Source: Rhodoferax sp.
GTDB taxonomy: Bacteria > Pseudomonadota > Gammaproteobacteria > Burkholderiales > Burkholderiaceae_C
DNA length: 64,000 bases
Direction of reading: 5' to 3'
Assembly (NCBI GenBank): GCA_019449595.1
Contig: JAGRPL010000005.1
Span: 1-64,000 of the forward strand
Part shown: one piece after another, positions 1-6,954 of the stretch
Layout of the letters: every line of letters starts with the position of its first letter
Position numbering within the stretch: the first letter of the stretch is position 1
Program-made: the position numbers and the translations under genes
The notes under the pieces: model-generated
Told to the model about the DNA's origin: nothing
The model's input: the letters and a program-made list of their open reading frames with translations, nothing else
The model's database searches: none

Positions 1-140
1 CTCGGGCTGACGTGTTCGATTACATCGAGCGGTTTTACAACCCGACTCGTCGTCATTCGACGCTCGGGTACGTCAGTCCGATAGACTTTGAGAAAGCGTC
101 AAAAGCTTAGGTCGGTGTCCACGGAACCGGCAGCAGCCCA
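1..140 (+). mobile_element. 3' end of an IS3-family element (transposase OrfB C-terminus plus terminal repeat)
   Basis: Bases 3-110 translate to the last 35 residues of an IS3-type OrfB integrase, with the typical tail FYNPTRRHSTLGYVSP followed by a stop codon at 108-110. A sequence resembling an IS3 right terminal repeat (TGTCCACGGAACCGGCAGCA...) follows at about 116-140. The 5' part of the element lies outside the window, so neither its subgroup nor its activity can be judged. It marks the left part of the accessory region. Confidence 0.85.
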
Positions 141-164
141 GTCTGCCACAACCAGACTAAGAGG

Positions 165-407
165 GTGTGGAGCCAGAAGAACCTTGCACTTCCGCACGAT
201 TTCTACGTCAAGCAGGAGTTGCACCAAGACACCGTAGCATTCTCAATGGCGTTCGGAAAAGTAGGTGGTCTATCCAGACCTGTGAAAGAGGCCGCAGATC
301 GCTGGCTTCAAGGACCCGAAGCCTATCGGCGGACCGTGGAAACTCAATCACTCAAGCTACCCGATGACACTGTTCTGACAATGATCACTCTGCTTCCAAA
401 TAGATAA
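165..407 (+). CDS. Hypothetical protein, possibly a gene fragment next to the IS3 end
   Basis: An 80-residue frame begins with GTG about 25 bases after the IS terminal repeat and ends at 407. I do not recognise the protein. The sequence has no signal peptide or membrane segment and no obvious motif. Its position directly against the IS end suggests the 3' remnant of a gene cut by insertion, but a short intact gene cannot be excluded. The 138 bases between it and the next gene contain only AT-rich upstream sequence. Confidence 0.3.
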   Translation: MWSQKNLALPHDFYVKQELHQDTVAFSMAFGKVGGLSRPVKEAADRWLQGPEAYRRTVETQSLKLPDDTVLTMITLLPNR

Positions 408-545
408 CAGTGCATCCCATGTTAACTGTGCCTGATAGCGGCGGAAATGTAAGATTCGCCCCGATGCCACTTCGCTAAATCTACTCACACCTTTGCTGTA
501 ATTTTCATTGGTTATTACACGCTGCCCAACCTAGTTTTTCGCTTA

Positions 546-1628
546 ATGATTCTCGAAAGAATTCGATCCCTCTTGGAGAAAAGCCCCAATCAAAAGGCAA
601 AGGCTATTGCCAACGGGCTTGGCTGCGGCAAGACTGAAGTTAACCAAGTCCTGTACGCAAATCAGGACACATTTGCTCAGGACCCTGTTGGATTTGGTTG
701 GTCATTGACCGCGCTGCGCATTGACTTTGGAAGTAACTGTTGGCTTACGGCGGAGGCCTTTGAGAAGGCCCTAACGTCCAGCGGTTCTCCACTTGACTCT
801 TCAGTGTCCCGCATCACATTTGTCATTGGTGAAGACTGCAAGATTCTGCTCGAGGCGCTGGCCCGTATGCTCGCGATATGCAATCAGCTTGCCGATGCTG
901 GGAAGCTTGTTTCGGTCGATTTTCAATCATCAGGTTCAACGTTGACTTACCTGAATCGGATTGGGTTTATTGATCTTCTTCGTTCTGATGTGGCGATCCT
1001 ACCTAAGCGCCCTCGTATTTCCGCTGCGGCCGCCTATGGTGGCAACAATGATGGGGTGGTGGAGCTGAGAAAGATTGACCACATACGTCCTGATGACGAA
1101 ATTCCTGGACTCCTGAGGAACAGCTTTGTGTCATGTGCAGGCGATCAGTACAACGTGGCTGCACACACAGTCATCTCGGAACTATTTGGAAACGTCAAAG
1201 AACACTCAGGAACCCAATCAGCTGGCTTTGCTGGTTTGCAAAACTACCCGCGAGCCAAGAGGCACCACATTCAGACGGTGATTTCTGATAGTGGTCGAGG
1301 AATCGCGGGCACGCTCATGCCACTTCTTGAACGCAAGTACCCGCAAGTCGCGCGCAAAATTTCAAAATCTGCTCTAGATCATAGAGTTGCACTTCTTCAA
1401 GAAGTCTTCTCAGCAGGAGGCCTAAGTCAAGTGGACGACTCCAGTAGAGGACTAGGTCTTAAGGGTGCCGGAACTTACGCTCAGAAGTACAACGCTCTCA
1501 TTTCTGTAAGACAACAAGACTTCGAGCTCAGGATTCGCCACGTAGGGAGTCTCATAGAGTTTTCACACTCTCTAGACTTAGCGAGGATTGAAGGAACCCA
1601 TATTTGCTTCGACTTCTTCCTTGACTAA
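546..1628 (+). CDS. GHKL (HATPase_c) ATP-binding protein with N-terminal helix-turn-helix
   Basis: A 360-residue protein. Residues 1-40 look like a small winged-helix or HTH segment. The C-terminal half is a GHKL ATPase: an N-box (ISELFGNVKEHSG, about 210-222), a G1 box (DSGRGI, about 248) and a G2 box (SSRGLGLKGAG, about 299). There is no phosphoacceptor His region, so this is not a classical sensor kinase; it resembles anti-sigma or RsbW-like stand-alone GHKL proteins. The next gene, 27 bases downstream, encodes a STAS-like/winged-helix protein, and the two probably form a regulatory pair like RsbW/RsbV. GC content is well below that of the backbone, which fits horizontal acquisition. The biological signal is unknown. 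Confidence 0.8.
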   Translation: MILERIRSLLEKSPNQKAKAIANGLGCGKTEVNQVLYANQDTFAQDPVGFGWSLTALRIDFGSNCWLTAEAFEKALTSSGSPLDSSVSRITFVIGEDCKILLEALARMLAICNQLADAGKLVSVDFQSSGSTLTYLNRIGFIDLLRSDVAILPKRPRISAAAAYGGNNDGVVELRKIDHIRPDDEIPGLLRNSFVSCAGDQYNVAAHTVISELFGNVKEHSGTQSAGFAGLQNYPRAKRHHIQTVISDSGRGIAGTLMPLLERKYPQVARKISKSALDHRVALLQEVFSAGGLSQVDDSSRGLGLKGAGTYAQKYNALISVRQQDFELRIRHVGSLIEFSHSLDLARIEGTHICFDFFLD

Positions 1629-1655
1629 TAGCCAACTTCTGATTAAATTAGCAGG

Positions 1656-2207
1656 ATGAATCAGAACTCGAGTCTCGTAAAGCTGCGTGATTTTACGAAG
1701 AACGCTCACCCCTTTGGGAACGTGGAGGGGAAGGAAGTGTTCCGCAAGCTACTAGACTTTGTTGAACAGCACCCTAGTAAGAAAGTGTTCGGTGTCTCTC
1801 TTGAAGGAATCGAGGCAACTGATGCATCCTTTCCTCGTGAGAGTGTCATTGCCGTTGCTAAGCAACTTAGAGGAGAGAAGTGCTTCTATCTCGCTGATCT
1901 GCACAACAGAGACTTGATCGATAACTGGGACTATGCAGCTCGTGCGAAAGAGCAACCATTTTTCATTTGGAACGACGACGAGTTCGAGATCATTGGTCCC
2001 GAACTAACGAAGTCCACGATGGACCTTGTAGCGTATGTTCTAAGTAAGGGGACCGTGCTCACCTCCCAGGTTGCAGCCGACCTTGGCCTTTCCGTCCCAA
2101 ATGCCAGCACCCGCTTGAAGAATTTGGCGGCCAGTGGCTACATTCGTCGCACCGAAGACGTCGCAGACTCCGGCGGCATTGAGTACCACTACTCTGCCAT
2201 CAAATAA
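1656..2207 (+). CDS. STAS-like (DUF4325-type) protein with C-terminal winged helix
   Basis: A 183-residue protein. Residues about 5-105 match the pattern of the STAS-like DUF4325 family, including a DASFPRE segment like the conserved D-x-S-F-x-x-E motif. Residues about 115-183 form a winged helix typical of small DNA-binding proteins (SQVAADLGLSVPNASTRLKN). The pairing with an upstream GHKL ATPase suggests that the ATPase binds or modifies the STAS-like part and so controls DNA binding. That is inference; only the domain assignment comes from sequence. The gene precedes the ubiquitin-like operon by 118 bases in the same orientation, so it may regulate it. Confidence 0.75.
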   Translation: MNQNSSLVKLRDFTKNAHPFGNVEGKEVFRKLLDFVEQHPSKKVFGVSLEGIEATDASFPRESVIAVAKQLRGEKCFYLADLHNRDLIDNWDYAARAKEQPFFIWNDDEFEIIGPELTKSTMDLVAYVLSKGTVLTSQVAADLGLSVPNASTRLKNLAASGYIRRTEDVADSGGIEYHYSAIK

Positions 2208-2208
2208 T

Positions 2209-2251
2209 CTGCTTAAACTGCTTGCCATAAGCAGAAAATTCGTGATATAGT
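2209..2251 (+). promoter_or_regulatory. Putative promoter with overlapping inverted repeat upstream of the Ubl operon
   Basis: A sigma-70-like promoter can be read as TTGCCA (2222-2227), an 18-base spacer and TATAGT (2246-2251). A perfect 7-base inverted repeat, CTGCTTA (2209-2215) and TAAGCAG (2228-2234), straddles the -35 region and would make a plausible operator. The winged-helix protein encoded just upstream is one candidate ligand. No T-run follows the repeat, so it is not an intrinsic terminator. Confidence 0.5.
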
Positions 2252-2325
2252 GCAATCGTTCCTGAGAGATGTTGGCTTGCCATGCGTTAAACAGGATCGT
2301 TTAACCAGATTAATGAGGTGCAAAA

Positions 2326-2604
2326 ATGACGACCGATGATTCAGCGCAACAGTCTCAAAAACCGGACAAACAGGTCACGATCTATATCAATGGAACCCCG
2401 AAAGTGGTTCAGCGAGAACGTCTGACCTTCGAGGACATCGTGGCCCTGGCCTTCGATAACCCGCCGACCGGGGACGGTTCCCAGTGCACCGTTCAGTACA
2501 CACGCGGCCACTCCAGCAACTCTAAGGGTAGCCTGGTTGAAGGCCATTCAGTCCAAGTGAAAGAAGGGATGGAATTCGATGTCACGCCAACTAATCGCTC
2601 GTAG
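2326..2604 (+). CDS. Ubiquitin-like protein, single Multi_ubiq-type beta-grasp domain
   Basis: A 92-residue protein with a GAGGTG ribosome site. After a short polar N-terminus, residues about 16-90 read as one Multi_ubiq-type ubiquitin fold: a VTIYINGTPK first hairpin, the helix LTFEDIVALAF, then HSVQVKEGMEFDVTPTNRS at the C-terminus. Related proteins often carry several tandem domains; this one has one. It ends in NRS and has no diglycine, so ordinary C-terminal adenylation or conjugation is not obvious. The next gene encodes an E1-like enzyme and overlaps by 26 bases, which strongly supports co-function. Confidence 0.85.
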   Translation: MTTDDSAQQSQKPDKQVTIYINGTPKVVQRERLTFEDIVALAFDNPPTGDGSQCTVQYTRGHSSNSKGSLVEGHSVQVKEGMEFDVTPTNRS

Positions 2605-3754
2605 TCCCGATCTCCAACAACTCCAGAACGAAGGATTGGATCTGGAGATCCGCGGAGGCTTTTTGTTGATTAAGGATGTCCCGTACGTGAATTCAAGCAG
2701 GGAAATAAAGCGTGGCATCCTCATCTCGGCATTGGAGCTGAATGGCGATAAGACTGCTCAGCCCAGCAACCACGTGGCAATGTGGACTGGAGAGCATCCT
2801 TGCCATCATGATGGGCGCATCATTTCAGCGATTACCAATCCGAGTCTGGCGCAGGATCTTGGTGACGGGATCAGAGCGGACTTTACATTTTCGGCAAAAG
2901 CCTTGTACCGTGACTATCTCCACAAGATGACCACGTACATCGGTCGCATTGCAGGTGAAGCACAGGTGCTTGACCCAAATGTGAGTGCCGCCACCTACCC
3001 CGTAATCAAGGCGGCAGAGGATGAGTCCGTTTTTCGGTATCTGGACACTGCCACTAGCCGGGTCGGCATAGGCGTCTTCAATGAACGATTGGCGAACCAG
3101 AAAATCGGGATCATCGGTCTAGGTGGTACCGGCTCTTACGTGCTGGATCTTGTTGCAAAGACTTGCGTCGCAGAAATCCACTTGTTCGACGGCGATGTGT
3201 TCTCCCAGCACAACGCATTTCGTTCCCCCGGGGCCGCCTCCATTGAGGAATTGGAGCTGAAGCCGAAGAAGCTTGCATATTTGGCAGGCATCTACAACAA
3301 AATGCGCCGCGGCATCCATACCCATGAGATATACGCGGACGGCTCTACCCCAGAGCTGAAATTGATGACCTTTGTTTTCCTGTGCCTTGATCGGGGGTCG
3401 GCAAAAAGGGAGATCGTGAGGTCGCTGGTTGAATGGGGAATTCCATTTGTCGATGTGGGTATGGGCATACTTCGAGCCAAGGAGAGCTTGACTGGTCTTA
3501 TGCGCGTCACCCGCTTTGGTCCTGGTGAAGACGCAGCCGTACTCGGAAGGATTGACTACTCAGATGGAGATCTGCCGGAAAACGAATATTCCACAAACAT
3601 CCAGATTGCGGAATTGAACGCCCTCAATGCCGCACTCGCTGTTGTGCAGTGGAAAAAGCGTTATCAAATCTATCGTGACTCATCACTGGCAAACTCGTTC
3701 AGCTATTCAATTGCCGCAAATGAAATGGCGAACCATGAAGAGGATGCGGCATGA
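2579..3754 (+). CDS. E1-like ThiF-family adenylyltransferase with DUF6791-type N-terminal domain
   Basis: A 391-residue protein. Residues about 1-160 match a conserved extension found on ThiF proteins linked to Multi_ubiq genes (DUF6791 from memory), containing HPCHHDG with Cys75. Residues about 175-380 are the adenylating Rossmann domain: GLGGTG (180-185), LFDGD, the arginine in NAFRSPGA, the lysines in KPKK, and FLCLDRG. There are only three cysteines (75, 196, 269) and none after residue 269, so the usual E1 catalytic cysteine on the crossover loop is not evident. It presumably activates the Ubl encoded just upstream. It overlaps the next gene by ATGA, indicating translational coupling. 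Confidence 0.85.
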   Translation: MSRQLIARSPDLQQLQNEGLDLEIRGGFLLIKDVPYVNSSREIKRGILISALELNGDKTAQPSNHVAMWTGEHPCHHDGRIISAITNPSLAQDLGDGIRADFTFSAKALYRDYLHKMTTYIGRIAGEAQVLDPNVSAATYPVIKAAEDESVFRYLDTATSRVGIGVFNERLANQKIGIIGLGGTGSYVLDLVAKTCVAEIHLFDGDVFSQHNAFRSPGAASIEELELKPKKLAYLAGIYNKMRRGIHTHEIYADGSTPELKLMTFVFLCLDRGSAKREIVRSLVEWGIPFVDVGMGILRAKESLTGLMRVTRFGPGEDAAVLGRIDYSDGDLPENEYSTNIQIAELNALNAALAVVQWKKRYQIYRDSSLANSFSYSIAANEMANHEEDAA

Positions 3755-4146
3755 GTCGCCATATGCGTATCAGGCACCTGTATGTGGAGTACATCCCAGA
3801 GCAATTGGAGTCTGGGGTGCTCTACATATCAAAGCGATTTAGCACAGCGTCGCATTTGTGTTGCTGTGGCTGCGGACTAAAGGTGGTGACACCGTTAAAC
3901 CCGGCCAAATGGCGCCTCATCGACCATGGCGACTCTGTTTCGCTGACGCCATCGATAGGCAATTGGAACTACCCATGCCGATCTCATTATCTGATCGTAC
4001 AGGGAACGATCAGATGGGCAGCGCAATTTAGTCAACAACTTATTGCAGCGGTCAGGGAGCGAGACCATGCAGACGTCCAGCGATATGCGGGCAGAAGGGG
4101 GGCGCTGTCGCAGCTGATAGACGCATTCAAACGATGGTTTGGATAG
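3751..4146 (+). CDS. DUF6527-type Cys-rich protein of the Ubl operon
   Basis: A 131-residue protein starting in the ATGA overlap with the E1 gene. It shows the family pattern I recall for DUF6527: EYIPEQLESGVLYIS near the N-terminus, a dense CCCGCG cysteine cluster at about residues 38-43, then PSIGNWNYPCRSHY. The cysteines and histidine look like a metal site. This family regularly follows Multi_ubiq and ThiF genes; its biochemical activity is not known to me. A role in Ubl processing, removal or transfer is plausible, because the operon has no JAB-type peptidase or recognisable separate E2. Confidence 0.75.
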   Translation: MSRHMRIRHLYVEYIPEQLESGVLYISKRFSTASHLCCCGCGLKVVTPLNPAKWRLIDHGDSVSLTPSIGNWNYPCRSHYLIVQGTIRWAAQFSQQLIAAVRERDHADVQRYAGRRGALSQLIDAFKRWFG

Positions 4147-4289
4147 CGAATCCTCATATGAATCCGTCGTCGCTGGCAATTTCTATGTAGTCAGGACCTC
4201 AAGACTGGCAGCCCAACAAAGAACGTGCAGCAATACGCAGCGTGTTCTTCATAAGGGGGACACCATATCTAGCATCAAAGAAGGAAAAA

Positions 4290-5546
4290 ATGAGCGAACG
4301 CCCTGTGATCGATCTTTTACTCGAGGGAATTCTTAACGGAGACGACCGGATCTTCGAAACGGTTGCAGAAACCAGAGCGATGGAATGCCTCGATATTCGT
4401 GCATTGATAAGCACGACTACATCGAATGCCATTGATTTGGACTTGGGTCTTGGACTCCAGCCTTGTGAATACGTTATTCCCATCTTTGAAGGTCCACGCG
4501 CCTGGTTGATGTCGCGACATACTGCCGTTCAAAGCCGACTGGAAAACGGGCGATCACTGGTGATGCTGGATTACTCGTTGGGTTTCGACTCCAACTTCGC
4601 AGATAAGCTCAAAGCACTCATCAACGGTAGAAATGTCGGGCAGGCAGACCGGGATCGGGTAACGGCTGTTCTCAAGTTGAAAGCAATCAATCCGCGAGTC
4701 CAGTTTGATGTCGTGCCGTTTCTCTGTGAAAACACTCGACTAGATCGAGACGATTCCGACAACAACAGGCCGTTAGAAACATTGATTGCCTTTTATATGC
4801 TGGACCATCTAGATTGGCCGGCCTTTCTCGCTGATTCGACTCAATTCAAGTTCGACACAGATATTGGGGAACTTCGCAGACGCCTGAGGCCGAAGGCGGA
4901 GAATGTCCTTTCCAGTCTTCATTCGAGTTCAGAAGTCCTAATACAGGAGGCCAGGGCCATGGGAACGCAGGCGCTACTGCTGCGATTCGCTGCTCTTTGG
5001 CAAACACACAAGGGAGATCGAAAACTGGTCCTTCGCGACCTGCTGGATTTCAGCATCTTCGAACTTGGAGCGTTGCAGATCACTGAGTTAACGCTGATTT
5101 GGCGGGGAACCCTTGAAAAGCAGGTTATGCCTTTTTTCGGTCCCCTTATCAATCCATCAGTCAAAACACTTAAATCCTCCCGCGGCATGGCCTGGGATTT
5201 GACCCATCTGCGTTCGCTTCAAGATACTGCCAGGAAGAGTGCCTACGGCTCATTCTTTATTCCCTACTTTGTGTCGTTGGATGAACGCTGGAGAGATTTA
5301 CTCCGGCTCAATCCAATCAAAATTATGATGATCGACGATGCAAGGCGCGCAATCTGTTTTGGCCGGAGCATGGAGGTCGAATTCCAATTTCTGATTAACC
5401 AGGTAATGTCCGATCACGCTAAGGCGGAAATGACGCCAACAAAAGTGCAAGAACGACGTCTCGCCGCGCGATCACTTGATCGTCACGCGATGGAAACTCT
5501 CCTAGAGAAGGAGAAACGCACGTGGGCTAGTAATTTGGCAAAGTGA
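4290..5546 (+). CDS. Unrecognised 418-residue protein, last gene of the Ubl operon
   Basis: I prefer ATG 4290, preceded by AAGAAGG, over the in-frame GTG at 4242. The protein has no signal peptide or clear membrane segment. The N-terminal third has mixed strands and helices with an acidic segment (VMLDYSLGFDSNFADKL). The rest is mostly helical, including PFLCENTRLDRDD and IMMIDDARRAICFGR, and the C-terminus is a charged coiled region. I cannot assign a family. Its place 143 bases behind the Ubl, E1 and DUF6527 genes, on the same strand and with the same low GC, suggests an effector, substrate or sensor of that system; this is positional inference only. Confidence 0.65.
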   Translation: MSERPVIDLLLEGILNGDDRIFETVAETRAMECLDIRALISTTTSNAIDLDLGLGLQPCEYVIPIFEGPRAWLMSRHTAVQSRLENGRSLVMLDYSLGFDSNFADKLKALINGRNVGQADRDRVTAVLKLKAINPRVQFDVVPFLCENTRLDRDDSDNNRPLETLIAFYMLDHLDWPAFLADSTQFKFDTDIGELRRRLRPKAENVLSSLHSSSEVLIQEARAMGTQALLLRFAALWQTHKGDRKLVLRDLLDFSIFELGALQITELTLIWRGTLEKQVMPFFGPLINPSVKTLKSSRGMAWDLTHLRSLQDTARKSAYGSFFIPYFVSLDERWRDLLRLNPIKIMMIDDARRAICFGRSMEVEFQFLINQVMSDHAKAEMTPTKVQERRLAARSLDRHAMETLLEKEKRTWASNLAK

Positions 5547-5580
5547 AGAAACCGAAAAATATCGCTCACTAACTCGGCAG

Positions 5581-5898
5581 TTATTGATCGGTAATTTCCC
5601 CCTTGAGAGGCTTCTTGCTAGTGCCGTTACGGGTGTTGCCGCTGGCATTGGCCACCGCCTCGTAGCGATCATGGCCAAGGTGCTCAGTCAGCTCGGCTTA
5701 CCAGGCCTTCTCTACTAGTCGCTTGGTCAGTTGCTCGAGCAGCCCGCTCTCGCCCATCAGGTCTTCAGGTTTCTTGTAGTCGGCTAGCAGTCTGCCCAGG
5801 AGTTATTCGGGGACATCGTGCTTCTTGGTTGTCATTGTGTTCACGGACATGTAGGCCACAGCCTGCGTTGAACTGTCCGTTTACACAAAATCTTGCAC
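5581..5898 (-). pseudogene. Remnant of an IS256-family transposase and its terminal repeat
   Basis: Reading the minus strand from ATG at 5835, the sequence gives an IS256/mutator-type transposase N-terminus (LLADYKKPEDLMGESGLLEQ, then LTEHLGHDRYEAVANASGN and NTRNGTSKKPLKGE). It is interrupted by stop codons after codon 10 (TAA) and after KAW (TAA), and it ends at 5581 after about 85 codons, where a full protein has roughly 400. A typical IS256 terminal sequence (GTCCGTTTACACAAAATCTT) lies just outside at about 5875-5894. The element is clearly dead and accounts for the gene-free stretch 5547-5908. Confidence 0.85.
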
Positions 5899-5908
5899 AT
5901 CCTCATGT

Positions 5909-6367
5909 TTAGTGAGAGAAACGAAACTTCAGGGTGTCACCTGCTAGCTCCTCTACGGATAGGCCGCAATACGAGGCGGGGTACTTCTTGCCGGAGACCG
6001 TTTCAAAAATATCTGTGGGAACTGGGTGCCCATCTACTATCTCCCGGCCTTGCCAGACTGCCCGCAACTGATCCATTTGCCAGCCATCGCTTCCGTTGAT
6101 GTGATCGGGTGTCAAGATGTGGACTGATTTGAGGCGAACTCTGCCATCCTGACCGGATTGCAAAAATCGCTCAATGGTCACAAAGTCAAATAACAGGATC
6201 GTGCGATTGTTTGCGTATCCATCGGCATTCTCGGCATCTACCTCTTCCAGGTGAGCCAGGAACCAGATCTGCTGCAAAGCAAGCTCAGCCATGGACCAAA
6301 CGATATCCCCATTACTCGAAAACAAGTTTGAGGCGGGGGACTTGTAGGCTTCTCTTGTGATGAACAT
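5909..6367 (-). CDS. Hypothetical protein divergent from an XRE regulator
   Basis: A 152-residue protein if ATG 6367 is used; a TTG three codons upstream is possible. It has no signal peptide or membrane segment. Visible features are a Trp-rich first half (WSMAELALQQIWFLAHLEE) and a mixed alpha/beta remainder ending in SVEELAGDTLKFRFSH. I do not recognise the family. It is divergently arranged with the XRE-type gene at 6433 across an intergenic region containing inverted repeats, so it may be the target of that regulator. Confidence 0.55.
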   Translation of the reverse strand: MFITREAYKSPASNLFSSNGDIVWSMAELALQQIWFLAHLEEVDAENADGYANNRTILLFDFVTIERFLQSGQDGRVRLKSVHILTPDHINGSDGWQMDQLRAVWQGREIVDGHPVPTDIFETVSGKKYPASYCGLSVEELAGDTLKFRFSH

Positions 6368-6377
6368 GGCAAGCAAA

Positions 6378-6414
6378 AATGAACACTATAGATTGTAGCG
6401 TTATAACGTTCATT
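6378..6414. promoter_or_regulatory. Putative operator between divergent genes
   Basis: The 65-base divergent region contains AATGAAC (6378-6384) and GTTCATT (6408-6414), a perfect 7-base inverted repeat, and inside it the self-complementary decamer CGTTATAACG (6399-6408). Such nested symmetry next to an XRE gene fits a repressor operator overlapping the promoter region. Confidence 0.4.
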
Positions 6415-6432
6415 GCTAACTAATCGGAGGCC

Positions 6433-6723
6433 ATGTCACATGCCTCTAAGTCAACCAACGACATCGCTAATGCCATTCGACTGGTTCGTAAATACAAGGG
6501 ATTGAGCCAGGAGGATTTTGGCTCAGTGTCAAGCCGAACTTATTTGAGCAGCTTGGAGCGGAGCAAGCAATCTCCAACTCTTAACAAGATTGATCTACTT
6601 GCCGACGTCATGGGAGTGCATCCCTTGACGTTGCTTGTACTTTCTTATTTGGGGAAACGTGACGCCGTCGCCGTAGACATGGTTTTAGGCCGCGTTGCTG
6701 CTGAGATTGCAGAAATCGAATAG
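6433..6723 (+). CDS. XRE-family helix-turn-helix regulator
   Basis: A 96-residue protein preceded by CGGAGG at 6424-6429. Residues about 10-65 form a Cro/CI-type HTH: ANAIRLVRKYKGLSQEDFG, then SRTYLSSLERSKQSPTLNKI and a hydrophobic third-helix region. The C-terminal 30 residues are helical and could dimerise. It is a typical small regulator of accessory DNA, and the palindromic upstream region suggests autoregulation and control of the divergent gene at 5909. Confidence 0.8.
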   Translation: MSHASKSTNDIANAIRLVRKYKGLSQEDFGSVSSRTYLSSLERSKQSPTLNKIDLLADVMGVHPLTLLVLSYLGKRDAVAVDMVLGRVAAEIAEIE

Positions 6724-6731
6724 ACGCAGAC

Positions 6732-6780
6732 AAAAAAAGCCGCCAAGGTTGCGCATGCTTGAAACAGAGGCGTGGCGGCT
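6732..6780 (-). terminator. Intrinsic terminator for leftward transcription
   Basis: On the minus strand, AGCCGCCA (6780-6773) and TGGCGGCT (6745-6738) form a perfect 8-base stem with a 27-base loop, followed by a run of seven T. It would stop transcripts coming leftward out of the truncated comM. The rest of 6781-6954 holds no gene; it contains three GACAA/GTCAA-like motifs near the junction with comM. Confidence 0.65.
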
Positions 6781-6954
6781 ATGTTGGACAAAATTTTATC
6801 GCATTTGGGTCATCTGCCAAGGTGACGTTGCAACCGTGGAGTGACTTGGTGGCGCGCTAGAACCTACTTGTCAAAGCTCGTATTCGCTGACGGATTTTTC
6901 CCGCGATGGTATGCGGCGCACTGATGGATGGTGCTCAGGACGGACAGACAATTT

